Shown: positions 1-11,464, counted from the stretch's first letter. The stretch: DNA of 64,000 nt from Morinoia aosen (GCA_030386875.1 CM059573.1:32963891-33027890); one strand, 5' to 3'. Notes: generated by a model from the sequence alone, not told the origin. Program-made: numbers and translations.

Positions 1-226
1 TTACTACGGTATTACTGTATTACTACGTTATTACACGCGAATGAAAGAGAGCTGTTTAGCCGCCTCTCGCGCATGCAGATACTGGTGACGTCACATCGTC
101 GGCTTCCAATCACCCGAAAGAATGTACGAAAGCTCGTAACTGACATTGCTATTTTGAAAGTATTTACCAATTAGAGTGAATGTGAGCGCCTTTCTGCTAA
201 AAATGCCTAAAAAAATCACGAAGTTG
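1..226. other. Unannotated AT-rich DNA at window start
   Basis: The first 40 bases repeat short tattactacg-type words. I see no coding frame, structural RNA or terminal repeat here. Confidence 0.4.
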
Positions 227-1543
227 CCCAACTGAAAATCAAGGACGTTTCCCCGGTGAGTACGCGTCGGTTCCTAGGCGTATTTTAGTTGTATTACGCG
301 CGGTTTAAGGGTGAAATGTCCACTTTTTCGGACACAAAACTGCACGCGAATCGCCGTTGTTCCGCCTTACCTAACGGTCGTTTATCGCCTCAGAACCAGA
401 TTCGAATTGCGGCTGGCCGTCCATGGATTATAGGTTAAAAAATCGCTCCCGGTTGCACGTGCCTCGCCTCACGGGGTGTACAGTATTGCACTGGAAGCTT
501 TGGATTTTACAATGCATTCACACTTAATGCATTGTGAATGTATTGACCCATTAAGCTCAGTACAATATTGTGCATCCAATGAGATCGATGCACGTGCAAC
601 TGGGAGCTCAGGTACATAAGACAAAACTTTAGGAAGGACAAGAAATCCCGCTCTGTTTTTAACTTTTATCACAAAAATTAAACATTCGCCAAGTAAAAAT
701 TCACATGAATATTTTAATTCCATAAAATCACAGCCTTCCCACCAATGGCACACCAAAATAATATAGGCATTGAACATAAAATCACAATACGTTTAAAATG
801 CTGCATATAACAAACAAATATCAACTACATAAACATAAGGATGGGAATGAAATTTCCATGTCACAAAGTTCCCTTTCAACGCTCGCTTACATTATAGATT
901 AGATTATTGGTTAGTTTAAGCCTCCCTATCCGCAACAAATGCGATCCAAAGAGAGGAAAAGGGAGGCACCATTTAGTATGGAGGCAACACGTGGACTACG
1001 CTTTGGGACATATGTGTACCACTAAGTAAATTGCTCACTTGCATACCGACATAAATGAATAGCATTTCCATAATTTCACTTCCTTTTTCAGAATTGATTT
1101 CAGCATACCAGTTAAAATGATCGTACACTTGAATTTTTGACACTTTCTATAAAGGCCAAGAGTGCTTTTGAGTAGTGCAGTCAGTTTCTAAATTCTGCTA
1201 CTCACAACTTAACCAAACCAACCGTAGCAATCGCACAAACGTAGTCAACGTTTTAAAGGGAACGCGGAGGCGGAATCTGTGCGGAAAGGGTTTAAAAACA
1301 GTAAGTTGAGAAAAAAGTTCATGAAACATGATTAAAGTTGAAGAAGAAAGTAGTAGGTGCTAAAAACCAGGACATCAGTGAACCAAAAATAGGTGCTCCT
1401 CAACATAACAGAATACATTTTATTTCAGCAAAAAGAAGGCCTACCTAACTCTTAGCTAAAGCCCTCATATTTTCCTCCCTGGAAGCGCTAGTTCCCAAAG
1501 ATACAATAGTTGTATCCTTCTGCGGAGCGTCTACATTACATCG

Positions 1544-2345
1544 CGTGTCCCACAAAAATGTCCGCGAGTTTTTAATTGATTATATCTCCGCTTTGACTTA
1601 ACATATTTGAAATGTCTTTTTTTCACAATGTAGTAAATTTTGTTTCCGTTTCGAATAGTCTAATTTCTTAAAAATCGTTTAATAACCACTGTACAGTGAT
1701 GGATTTACTAAAAAAGGTAGAAAAACTAATTTTTCAAACGAAAGATTTTAAAAACAACACTGGTGTTTATCATTTCTAAATACCTACCGTTGAAAATAAT
1801 TTCACAATGATATATCCTACATAACACCAAATATTTAAACCCTCTGAGAGGTTATTTACTCCCTTGTTTCATTATTTGAAGTCAACTAAAACGCAGTTCA
1901 CTAACGATCAAAGAATTTTTATCGTATTGGAATATGAAGCAACGAAAAAGTGTGAAAAAGTTCGAAGAACAATTAATGAAAAGTCCTTCAGAGAGGCACT
2001 CGTCCGATAAGAAAACTGTGTATCGCACAGTTAGAAAATTAGAAAGAAAATTAAACGCTCTTCTAACTTTTCATCGTTTGCCGTTGCTTCATATTCTAAT
2101 ACGATGAAAATTCTTTGATCGTTAGTGAGCTACATTTTAGGCGCCTTCATGTGATGAAATAAGGAAGTAAGTAATGCATTGAGAAATGAAGAACACTAGC
2201 GTTGTCTTGAAAACTTTTCCTTTGAGCGATTAGTTTTTCCACCTGTTTCTGTAAATCGATCACTGTAAAGTGGTTGCTAAACGATTTTCAAAAACTTAAA
2301 TTATCCGAAATGGGAACAAAATTCATTGCATTGGAAAAAAATACA
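1544..2345. mobile_element. Palindromic mariner-like MITE relic
   Basis: Two inverted arms, about 1615-2005 and 2030-2345, pair around a centre near 2013. Bases 1905-1919 match the complement of 2107-2121, and 1636-1653 match that of 2306-2323. The left end begins GTGTCCC, a word common at Tc1/mariner-superfamily ends (family knowledge). The right end lacks it and looks truncated. The left arm carries a short stretch that resembles a transposase N-terminus. Foldback or MITE status is inferred. Confidence 0.5.
1897..2010 (+). pseudogene. Transposase N-terminal helix-turn-helix fragment (DUF4817-like)
   Basis: The frame from 1897 reads FTNDQRIFIVLEYEATKK and continues to a TAA at about 2010. 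After a frame change it continues SDKKTVYRTVRKLER. This layout (QR-x-FIV-x-x-Y, then K-x-TVYR) resembles the DNA-binding N-terminus found on insect mariner-like transposases. There is no catalytic domain. It is a frameshifted fragment inside the palindromic relic, and similarity was judged by eye only. Confidence 0.4.
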
Positions 2346-2902
2346 AGAAAATACGTGTTTAAAAATTTTGAACTCAGCTTGAGCTCGTCGACCGACGCGA
2401 AAATCTAAAGATGAGCGTAACTGTCGATGGCCTCAACATCCCGATAAACAATCAAAAAACATGTTTTTAGCATGACAATGCAATACTAAATCACCGTTTA
2501 TCTAATGCAATAATTGCAAAGAACACATTCACAAGGAAAACTCACACCAGCAATCGCGATTGCAAAAACGTTAACTTCCAGTACATCACTCGATGACTTA
2601 CAGTCGTGAACTAAGTCGAACAGATCGCGACACCTGCAGCACACTACCGGCAGCATACGTTTGTAAGGCTGTAAACCACTGATGACCGCTCTCAAATGTT
2701 ACGGCCATTCCCCAACTGAAAATTTTGCGCCTTCAAACCGTCCATGGCCTACCATGAATTTCACGTCCGAACTCGACCGCGGGTAGTTAAGAGCACATTG
2801 AAGGAGTGTTAATGCAGAGTAGGCCGACCAGCTTATATTTCGCACAAAATCGACCGTCACATCCTTAACCCACCGGTGATCCGTCCATGATTTTCAATTG
2901 GG

Positions 2903-4200
2903 TGGTGAATATGAAAAACTAGAAGAGCAAAATCAGCGGGGATCGCACGGGGACAGAAGATCCGAGTTTTATTTTCTCAATCATGCGCGATCTGAATTTA
3001 AACAAAAACAAGCACCAAACAGGTTTTTGCCGAAATGAGCAATGGTCAAAAAAAGTATGCCATTCCCGAAAAATTCGAAAAGGCAGCGGCTTTATTGTAC
3101 TACTAGCTTTCACGAACGGAGGTTATCCGCGTGTTCGTTCAGTTCATTCGAATAGTTTTTCATTAAAAATTCTGACTAAAAAGCTGTTGCATTCATTTTT
3201 AAAGCTAATTTACAACATTCAGATAAGTTTGAACATTTTGATCATAAGCATGTGTATAACATGTGTAAGTGTAGTAAAAGTTCATATTCAAACAGATATT
3301 TTCTAGCCAAATTCACTGAAAATTTGAAAGCGAAGAAAATCCTAATAAAAGTAGTGAATTTATTCCAAGAAGAAAAAATTCATAACTTCGAAAACTCGCT
3401 TCATCATCATTTCTGTAAAATACAAAGTATAATCAATACCACGTAGGTATTAATTCATGATAGATCATACATTCCAGTCTTTCTATTCGTCATAATAAAA
3501 TGAAACCAAGAAGAAAAAACAGAAGACAACTGTGCAAATAACTATCTGAAGTAGATAGGAGCTCAGCATATTATTTAAAAATAAGTTTTTCCGAGAATGT
3601 GTAAAATTCTAAAATACTGCTTTCAAAATCACTGAACGAACTGTCAATTTTCTGAAAACCATCATTTGAGATAACGGTGTTGCGTCATTCTGCGTAGCTG
3701 TGCATAGCTGAATGAGGAGGATGAGCCAGATAGTTGTTTGTACGAAAACCCTTTCCGCAGTGCTCAGCCCCTCTTGCGTAAATATCACGGAACGTCGTTC
3801 CAACGTTCGCCGATGCGCACTGTCCACAACTTCGTTTTTATGCAATAAAATATCGTAAGAGCCCAAGAATAGAGTCTTTGAGCCATAAAAAAAATCGTTC
3901 CTCTGCTCACTAGCATGAAGCGTAAACTTGCACTAGGAAAAGACTTACAAAATGAAGACTTTATTTAGTTCACGGGCGGGTTTTTCAGATGACCAATCGA
4001 AACATGGTTAAGTTCAATAAACGTAATTACCCTATTTAACAATAGTGTTAGACAGACAATATTTTATCGGAAATTTATTTAAGCTCAGTAGCTTCCCAAG
4101 AGGAAAACAATTGATGCGAAATGACTTACGTTAATAATCGAGTTCTGCATGCATATAATTGAGAAATTATTATATTTTGTATGCTCTGTTTAACTAGTGA
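2903..4200. other. Unannotated intergenic DNA
   Basis: Only short unsupported reading frames appear on either strand. No terminal repeats, tandem arrays or recognisable domains were found. Confidence 0.4.
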
Positions 4201-4325
4201 TTCACCGATACCATTTTTTTGGCCGATACCGATACCGATACCCATTTTTTGGCCGATACCGATACCGATACTCCGATACTTGAAAATACCGATACTTTGA
4301 CCGATACTACTACCGATACCGATAC
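4201..4325. repeat. GATACC microsatellite, left arm
   Basis: Imperfect tandem hexamers (ccgata / gatacc) are broken by attttttggc spacers. A matching array lies at 7925-8030 at the other tip of the inverted repeat. Confidence 0.9.
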
Positions 4326-5699
4326 TTTTACAATCATCTAACCTAATAATACCCGTTGTATGTTTGTTTATGTATTTGTTAGGTGTCCGCTTCTTAAACA
4401 TAGGACGTCTGAGTTTGCGGTAACATAGATACCGAATTCATTAGTGTAACATTTGAAGGTCGTCTGTGCATGCTCTGATATGTTTGAAATTTTATCAGGA
4501 TAGGTTAGTAGTATTGGATAGGTTGTTGTGATCGCAGTAATTTGCGCATTTTCCTAACCATGTCGCTTTTGTACAGCTTTCAGGCCATATTGAATAATTA
4601 AAAAACATTAAATTAAATACGGTAATTTTGAGAATACTGTGCCCGAAGTAATCGTTTTTGAGTAATGGTGATTTGTCAACGGAGTGGAACTCCGAGTCAA
4701 GAGTGTTCTTTGTGTGTTCTTGTGCATATGTGCTCGGCATTAACATTTTAGGCCTACCCGACTTTCCGTCCCACGTATTGGCAACAGTGGACAACGCATT
4801 AGTGGTGTAGGACCTACAAGAACCGCAGTTGCTACCATGTAATGACGATCGCTAGGCCTTCGCGTCGTGAACGTGCTTTGCGGCGATGCAGGTCACGACA
4901 TAGAACTAGGATAGCATAGGTTAGATAATGTTGACGGAATTTTTCCATGGGTCCATCTAGCTTCAACGATAACATTGTCCTTGGCATTTCCATGGGTCAT
5001 GCTGCTACCTAATAATACCCTTGCCCTTGGTTTATTTGTTTGGTTTCTGTTTCTTCCATTTCTCTGTCACTCAAGCTCATAAGGATAGTTATAATGACCG
5101 TATCTGTGATACGAGTTTCACCAGTGCGCAAGTACAAAAATATTGTTCATCACGGATACTGTTTGGATGGATATACTGTATTTGTTTGTCATCTACATCT
5201 TGAAAATTCGTTCGTGAAAGGTATTGAATCCCATTTTTGGCGGGCCGTGCACACTTGTTTCAAAATAAAACCATTATAACCCCTACATGGGAGTTGTAAT
5301 AAAATTATTTGCTAATATATCTTATAATATAAAAATATTGACAATAAAGTGTCCGATTATGAAAAAGAAAATTCTCTTGCTATGTTAACTATATTGTTGA
5401 GAGAAATAACAAAATGATATCCATTCAATAGATTTGTGTTTCTAATCGTATTGCAACGTAATGTAGACTAGCTATAATAGCAACTGGCTCCAAAAGTGGA
5501 CCAAAACAATAATTTCTCCAAAAAAGGATTGTTATTTTCGTGTTATTCACACCAAATACGAGTACATACTTTGGCGAAAGAAAATAGTGAAATTCGATAA
5601 GCCTCGAAGCCGAAAATATCCGCAAACACGCAACCATCTATAAGATAAGGAATTAAAAAACGAACATTTTAAGGAACTTGATCATATATATTGTGAATA

Positions 5700-5726
5700 C
5701 GTTTCGGAGTCCAGATCCATAATCAG
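5700..5726 (-). ncRNA. Hammerhead-like core motif, PLE 3' end (degenerate)
   Basis: On minus: CTGATTA, then a pairable GGA...TCC stem II, then GAAACG. Position 6 of the CTGANGA core is T instead of G, so the copy is probably inactive. I could not assign stem I or III confidently. Confidence 0.35.
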
Positions 5727-5857
5727 TTCGTAAATTTACAAATCGTCATGTCTGCAGTTAAAGAAAAAACAAAATGTTGGATACAGTCATTAAAGGAAAT
5801 CAAGAAAATAAAATTAAAATTAAAACATGTCATAGAAAAACTAAAATCAACAAGATT

Positions 5858-6190
5858 ATTATTTAGTTACAATTTGTAATTGATAGGAACTATCAGAATT
5901 GTTGAGGGCCGGTTTTCGTTTAAAAATATGTGACGATTCTAAAATTCTGAGGTCACATGCAGTTGAAGCCGAATTTAAGATTTTGAAGTCCGCAGAGGAT
6001 ATCGGTTCGTTGCATTTTACTGCGTGATTACATACTGCGGAGTGTAAGGAGTAAGCTAATTAGTTCCCGCGCAGAAGCTTCGACTCCGATGTTCGGCCAT
6101 TCTGTTATAAAAATTTCGTGACGTCATGCCGACGTACGATGATGTGCACTGCACACAACTGTACAAATGTTATGAATAAATCAGAGAGGC
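5858..6190 (-). pseudogene. PLE GIY-YIG endonuclease C-terminus, left arm
   Basis: Read on minus, the frame gives SADFKILNSAS, DLRILESSHIFKRKPALNN and LQIV before tandem TAA stops near 5860. These match the usual PLE C-terminus (DFKIL, LRILES, K-P-x-LNN, L-x-IV). The more N-terminal EN region toward the palindrome centre is degraded. RT is absent from this arm. Confidence 0.6.
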
Positions 6191-6269
6191 TCGCATTTCC
6201 ATCGGAAGCGTATCCTTGTATCGGAAAAAGAAGCAGCCTTAAAATTGTACAATTCCGGTACAAGGATAC

Positions 6270-6605
6270 GCTTTTGATGGAGAAGCGAGCCTCTCTGATT
6301 TATTCTTACAGTTGCACAGTTGTGTGCAGTGCACATCTTCGTACGTCGGCGTAACGGCACAAAATTTGTATATCAGAATGGCCGAACATAAGGGTTGAAG
6401 CTTCCACACGGGGAACCAATTTGCACAATTCGTACGTAATCACGCAGTAAAATGCAACGAACCGATATCATCTGCGGACTTCAAAATCTTAGATTAGGCT
6501 TCATCTACATGTGACCTCGGAATTTTAGAGTCGCTACATATTTTTAAACGAAAACCGGCCCTCAACAATTCTGACAGTTCCTACCCATTGCAAATTGTAA
6601 GTAGA
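6270..6605 (+). pseudogene. PLE GIY-YIG endonuclease, right arm
   Basis: In shifting frames the plus strand reads SLIYSYSCT, then SYVGVTAQNLYIRMAEH, then VRNHAVKCN, then ADFKIL and LGILESLHIFKRKPALNN. These are the ordered landmarks of the GIY-YIG endonuclease of Penelope-like elements, which nicks target DNA during retrotransposition. At least two frameshifts and an in-frame stop break it. It mirrors the left arm and is followed by the CTGATGA...GAAAC motif at 6733. Confidence 0.65.
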
Positions 6606-6732
6606 TCATGTCGATTTTATTTTCCCTGGGACACGTTTTGATTTTTTTTGTTTTCGTGATTTCCTTTCATGCCTGTATCCAACATTTTATTTTTTCTTTT
6701 ATTGTAGTTATAATAAATTTTACTTTTACGAA

Positions 6733-6759
6733 CTGATGATGGAGCTGGACTCCGAAACG
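6733..6759 (+). ncRNA. Hammerhead-like core motif, PLE 3' end
   Basis: CTGATGA, a GGAG-CTGGA-CTCC stem-loop, and GAAACG occur in the order of the hammerhead core. PLEs are known to carry hammerhead motifs. A cleavage site and stem I are not evident, so catalysis is unproven. Confidence 0.4.
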
Positions 6760-7924
6760 TATTCCTAGTAAATATGATTAAGTTCCTTGGAATTTTCCTC
6801 GTTTTCCAATTCATCAAGTTGCGGTTAAAGCAATCAACTGACCCGTTCAGATGTATTCAACTATAAGATTGTTCGTGAATTTTTCAAACATCTTAACATA
6901 GAAGAAAAATACAAGATTCGTTATGAACGGCGATAAACTTGCTAAATTAAAATAAAGTCTTAGCTTCGGAATATATGACGATTTACGAGCTAAATTAAAA
7001 TAGAATTTTCAGCTACTTCTATATTAAATTCACAAAAACTTTCAAATGCACTTTCAACTTTATTAAATTGGTTTGGTTTTTGTTAGCCTGTCACATACTT
7101 TAGAAATGGACATTAGGTCAAACTATATAGGTTTTAGTCGTAGAAGTATAATAATTTTATGTCGCTACAGGGTTTAACTATTCATGCTACATAGCTTTCA
7201 GTTATGACCGTACGTAACTCATCGGGAATTCAAAGTAGTGAATTCAGTTAGCGGGCCTGATTAAACGCTATAATTCATCAGTTAGCTAACTAATTTACTA
7301 GGTATGAATAGGCTCTTTATTTGATTAGAAGTACGCACAGCCCGTCAAAAATGACGGGATTCACTAACTTTCTTGAACAAATTTTTCAAATGTGATGCCC
7401 AACGAAAGTATCCATCCTAACAGCACCCGTGATGAAAAATATTCTTGTACTGCGTACTGGTGAAACTCGTATCACAGGTACGGTCACTATAACTCTCCTC
7501 ATGAGCGTGACAAAGAAAATGGAAGAAGCGGGCTCCAAATAAACCAAGGGTATTATTAGATAGTAGCAGGACCCGTGGAGATTCCATGGACAATGTCATC
7601 GTTAAGTGGACCCGAGAAAAAATTCTGTCAGTATTACCTAACCTCAGCTAACCTAGCCTATCCTAATCTAAGCTAACTTATCCCATCCTAACAAAACCTA
7701 TCCTGATAAAATGTCAAATATTTAAATGCATGGAAACGCCCTCTTTTAATGTTACACTGAGGAATTCGGTATCCATGATACCGCAAACTCACACAACCTA
7801 TGTTTCTTAAGAAGCGGACACCGAATAAATATATAAATAAACACACAATTGGTATTAATAGGTTACATACTTTCACTCTCATGATTTATGACCTTCATTT
7901 TAATGATAAAATACGTATTACTGG

Positions 7925-8030
7925 AAAGTATCGGTAAAGTATCGGCCGGATTTTGCCGATACCGATACCGATACCGATACCACTAAAAATGGCCGATACT
8001 GCCGATACCGATACCGATACATTGGTACAT
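7925..8030. repeat. GATACC microsatellite, right arm
   Basis: Imperfect gatacc/ccgata hexamers are interrupted by aaaaatggccgatac. It mirrors the array at 4201-4325. Confidence 0.9.
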
Positions 8031-8075
8031 CACTATGTTTAACAGTATTTTGATGCTTTCGATTTTGAATGTGTA

Positions 8076-8847
8076 CACTGAAAGAAATAATAGCCCTATT
8101 TTGAAACACCCAGGTGCATCTTACGTTTGTCCCAAAACCGAGACACGCAGATGCATCATCAATGAGACACCCAAGATTAGGATGCATACCAGTGTCTCCA
8201 GACCCGATTTAGAGACGCTCTAGTGTCTCACTAAAAGTGCTTCAGTGCCTCATCGATGAGACACTTGGGCTTGAGTTTGATGCATTTACAACTAATGTCT
8301 TACACAAAACTCTACGGATATTAAGCTGTAGCATTGCAGTGACGAGCCAGGTTGACGCTTTTAGCGCCATGAATAAACTTACATACGCTTACGTATTCTT
8401 GAGCAAAGCGATAGCAGCTGCTCGTGACATCAATACTTTGTCTTACCACTGAAAAGCTGCGCCCGGAATTACACTCGTCTCCAGCAGTTAGGCCTTTCCA
8501 TGCCACCAGCTACACTTTTCGATTAACTGAGAGCGGTAGCGATGCAGTGTTAACTTCCACAGAAGATAAGATCTTGACAGTCTACAAGTCAAGTTCTGTA
8601 CTTGGCAAAAATTTAATTTCCTACGTATTACATTTACTGAACACTTGAATAACTAAAGTCAAATTTGAGAAGTGACTAAGCTATTATCATCGCCAACCAA
8701 AGATAGGCAGCATTTTGAGACACTTCGCGCTCATCTAGGGGTCGCACTTCCGATGAGACATCTGCTCTCTTTTTGAGACGTTCTGGCTATCTATGAGACA
8801 CCTGAACAGCCATAAGACACTTAGAGAGGCCAAAATTTCTTTCAGTG
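8076..8847. mobile_element. TA-flanked MITE with GAGACAC repeats
   Basis: Ends are CACTGAAAGAAAT and its complement ATTTCTTTCAGTG, flanked by TA at 8074-8075 and 8848-8849. This fits the TA duplication of the Tc1/mariner superfamily. Both subterminal regions carry many copies of GAGACAC or GTGTCTC. The 772-bp body has no transposase and its short frames look incidental. Confidence 0.65.
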
Positions 8848-8849
8848 TA

Positions 8850-9040
8850 AGAACAGAAGCTAAAAAACTTATTCCAAATCCTCTTAATGTAGTTTTGCGA
8901 TGTACAGAAGTTGTACATTTATATTGATAAGAATATCCGTTTTTTAGAGATTTCGGGTCACTGAACACGAAAATAACTCTTGAAATTGTTCGATACACAG
9001 ATTTTTGAGCTATTTCATTATTTATATTTCATTATTATAT
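8850..9040. other. Spacer between MITE and LINE
   Basis: AT-rich sequence without recognisable features, ending at the abrupt 5' truncation of the LINE near 9040. Confidence 0.4.
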
Positions 9041-9044
9041 TTCA

Positions 9045-9480
9045 TGGGTGTTTGTGAGCGCGTACGGGCCGGGATCGGAGAGGAGTAGGGAAGAGAGAGA
9101 GGAGTTTTGGGAGAAACCGTCCGAGTGTGTTGCTAGAGTGGGGAGTGGTTGTAGAGTTGTGGTGATGGGGGACCTGAATGAAAGAGTGGGTGATGAGGTG
9201 GTGGATGGTGTTGTTGGTAAGTATGGAGTGGCTAGGGTGAATGAGAGTGGTGAATACTTGGTGGGGTTATGTGTAGAGAGTGAGTTAGTGATTGGGAATA
9301 GTTTGTTTCAGAAAAAAAAGTATAAACAATACATATGTGAGGACGAATGGAGGTGTGATAGAGGAGAGAGCATTGTTGGATTATATTTTGGTTAGCAGGG
9401 GAGTGATGGGTCGTTTGCTCGATGTGTATGTGTTCCGTGGTGAGATGAATGAGATTTCGGATCATTACTTGGTGGAAGGA
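9045..9480 (+). pseudogene. LINE AP-type endonuclease fragment
   Basis: The first frame reads VFVSAYGPGSERSREE and VVVMGDLNERVGD, where YGP and GDLN are conserved AP-endonuclease boxes. After a frameshift near 9320 it continues LLDYILVSRGVMGRL and EISDHYLVEGKLRV, where the SDH box holds the catalytic histidine. The catalytic N-terminal glutamate region is missing because of the 5' truncation. The domain nicks target DNA for target-primed reverse transcription in intact LINEs. Confidence 0.75.
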
Positions 9481-9556
9481 AAGCTCAGAGTAAGTAGAAT
9501 GTGGGGAGGTGTAAAAAGGAGAAGTGGAAGGGAGGTGTTAAATGTAAGCAAGTTAC

Positions 9557-10290
9557 ATGATTCTGAGCGTGAGTGTATCAGGAGAAGATGAAAGTGGAGT
9601 AGGGAGGGTGAAGGAAAGTGAGGTGGGTGGAGTGGAAGGGGAATGGAAGTTGTTTAAAGATGCGGTGGAAAAATGTGCAAGTGATGTGTGTGGGGTAAGG
9701 AAGATTGGAGGGGGGATTAGAAAGGGGAGTGAATGGTGGAACGGAGAAGTAGGAGCGGCTGTGAGAAGAAAGCAGGGGGCGTTCGAAAGATGGCTGCAAC
9801 GAGGCAACCAGCAAAATTTTGAAGAGTATAAGTAGAGGAAGAAAGGGGTACAAAGAATGGTAAGGAGAGCAAAGAGGGCGGCGGATGAGGAATGGCAGAG
9901 GAAGTTGGGAGGGGATTTCATGGAGAGAAGGAAGGTTTTCTGGAAGGAAGTGAAGAGAATTAGGAAAGGTCAGGTGGAGAATGAGGCAAGAGTGAAGGAT
10001 GCAAATGGTATGCTGTTAGTGGAGAGTTGTGATGTGAGAAAGAGATGGGCGGAGTATTTTGAGGAACTGCTGAACTTGAGGGATGAAAGGGTTGCGAGAG
10101 TAGTAGCTGTTGGAAGTGATGTTAGAATGCCTGTGTTTGGTGAAGTGAATAAGTGAATAGAAGTCGAGTAAGAAGTGCAGAGGTGAAAGGTGCGTGGGAT
10201 GAAATGAAAAATGGGAAAGCTCCAGGTATGGATGGTTGCATGGTTGAATGTCTAAAGAAAGGAGGAAATGTGGTTGTAGAATGGTCGGTA
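9557..10290 (+). pseudogene. LINE linker between endonuclease and RT
   Basis: Broken frames give WKLFKDAVEKCASDVCGVRKI, GSEWWNGEVGAAVRRKQGAF, then MVRRAKRAADEEWQRKLG. A further broken frame gives KAPGMDGCMVECLKKGG, the start of the RT domain (the K-APG-D motif). These are typical of the linker and RT-0/1 region of EN-RT LINEs. A TAG at 9834 and frameshifts show it is inactive. Confidence 0.65.
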
Positions 10291-10302
10291 CGTTGATTAA
10301 AC

Positions 10303-11371
10303 GTGTGTTTCGAGGCTAGTAAAGTGCCGGTTGATTGGAGTAGCGCGTGTGTAGTTCCGTTGTACAAGGAGAAAGGTAACAGGTATGAGTGCAATAATTC
10401 TAGGGGTATAAGTCTACTGAGTGTCGTTGGGAAGCTGTATGGAAGAGTTTTAATTGGAAGAGTGAGAACGTTAACGGATTGTGTGCTTGCTGAAGAACAG
10501 TGTGATTTTTTGTGTGGTAGAGGTTGTGTGGATCAAATGTTTACTGTGAGGCAGGTGAATGAAAAATACATATTAAATTGAAAAGATATATATTGGGCAT
10601 TTACGGATCTAGAGAAGGCGTATGTCAGAGTGCATCGTGAGGCTCTATGGCAAGTGCACCATGGTAAGCTCGTATGGAGTGGGTGGGAGACTGTTGAATG
10701 CGATCAAGAGTTTCTACATTGAACGCATAGCATGTGTGAGAGTAGGGAATGAGGTGAGTGAATGGTTCCCAGTTGTGACAGGTGTGAGACAGGGTTGTGT
10801 GATGTCGCCGTGGTTGTTTAATTTGTTTATGGATGGTGTGGTGAGAGAAGTGAATGTCAGAGTGTTGGGAAAAGGTGCGCAGTTGGTGGGACGAAATGGT
10901 ATGTATTGGGAAGTGTGTCAGCTGTTGTCTGCAGATGATACAGGGCTCGTGGCTGATTCAGAGAAAAAACTGAGACTGGTTGCAGAATTTGGTAGAGTGT
11001 GCGAAAGGCGGAAATTGAGGGTAAATGTGAATAAAAGTAAGGTGATGAGATGTTCATGAGGTGGAGTGTTTGGAACTTTGGATGTGAGGTTGAATGGTGA
11101 ACTTTTATAGGAGGTAGAGCATTTTAGGTACCTCGGGTCGGATGTGACTGTTAGGGATAGCATGGAAGTAGAAGTGAGGCATCGAGTGAGTGAAGGCTGT
11201 AAGACATTGGGTGCAATGTGGAAAGTTTTTGAATGCAGGAGTTTGAGTATGAATGCTAAGAGGGGACTGTATGAAAGCTTGATTGTGCCAGTTTTGTCGT
11301 ATGGAGCAGAGTCCTGGGGGTTGGGAGCAGATGAGAGGAGGAAGTTGGATGTGTTTGAGATGAAGTGTTAG
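10303..11371 (+). pseudogene. LINE reverse transcriptase and C-terminal region
   Basis: Ordered RT landmarks are visible: WSSACVVPLYKEKG, NSRGISLLSVVGKLYGRVL, LAEEQCDF, a damaged F/YTDLEKAY box near 10600, VTGVRQGCVMSPWLFNLFMDG, and QLLSADDTGLVADS. The x-A-D-D catalytic box has S where F is usual. Downstream, LRVNVNKSKVM, LGAMWKVFECRSL and ESLIVPVLSYGAESWGL match the thumb and C-terminal region. Several stops and frameshifts interrupt it, and it continues at 20401 after the LTR insertion. Confidence 0.8.
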
Positions 11372-11464
11372 TGCCGCATCAGGAAAGAGTTGGTTAGGGG
11401 GCAGACGGGTGTTATCAAAAAGTTGGGCAGGCGAGTGGATAAAAGAATGCTTGGATGGTTTGGG

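Larger units (their letters stand above)
227..2902. repeat. Possible TIR element, 40-bp inverted ends
   Basis: The 40 bases from 227 (starting CCCAACTGAAAATCA) match the reverse complement of 2863-2902 (starting CCCAATTGAAAATCA), including a shared CCGGTG block about 30 bases in. The same terminal word recurs near 2705 on + and near 30550 in reverse complement, so it looks like a dispersed family end. No clear target duplication is visible and no transposase is recognised inside. The palindromic mariner relic at 1544-2345 lies within the interval. Between 267 and 1543 nothing else is supported. It could be two unrelated family ends rather than one element. Confidence 0.4.
5645..6815. mobile_element. 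PLE palindrome: two 3' halves head to head
   Basis: Bases 5695-5712 match the complement of 6747-6764, and the match continues with small indels from about 5645 to 6815 (centre near 6230). Each arm holds a GIY-YIG endonuclease C-terminal region, a 3' untranslated stretch and a CTGANGA...GAAAC motif, with the 3' end pointing outward. This is two truncated PLE copies in inverted orientation, an arrangement reported for Penelope-like elements. Confidence 0.75.
4201..8035. repeat. Long inverted repeat with microsatellite ends
   Basis: Left arm about 4201-5260 and right arm about 7330-8035 are inverted copies. Shared landmarks, in order from the outside, are a GATACC microsatellite, GGTGTCCGCTTCTTAA, a GTTTGCGGTA block, TTTTATCAGGATAGGTT, ACATTGTCC, and a GATACGAGTTTCACCAG block. 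Arms diverge by many substitutions and indels. A PLE palindrome sits between them. This may be one element with about 1-kb inverted ends or two separate insertions of one family. No transposase is recognised. Confidence 0.6.

Noticed and set aside
4126..4401. 91-codon minus ORF with SIGIGIGQ repeats
   Set aside because: It is a translation of the GATACC microsatellite.
5700..5726. Functional hammerhead ribozyme
   Set aside because: The core is mutated and no stem I or cleavage site was found. Kept only as a motif.
9553..9921. 122-codon minus ORF, serine/proline-rich
   Set aside because: It is the antisense shadow of the G-rich LINE coding strand.
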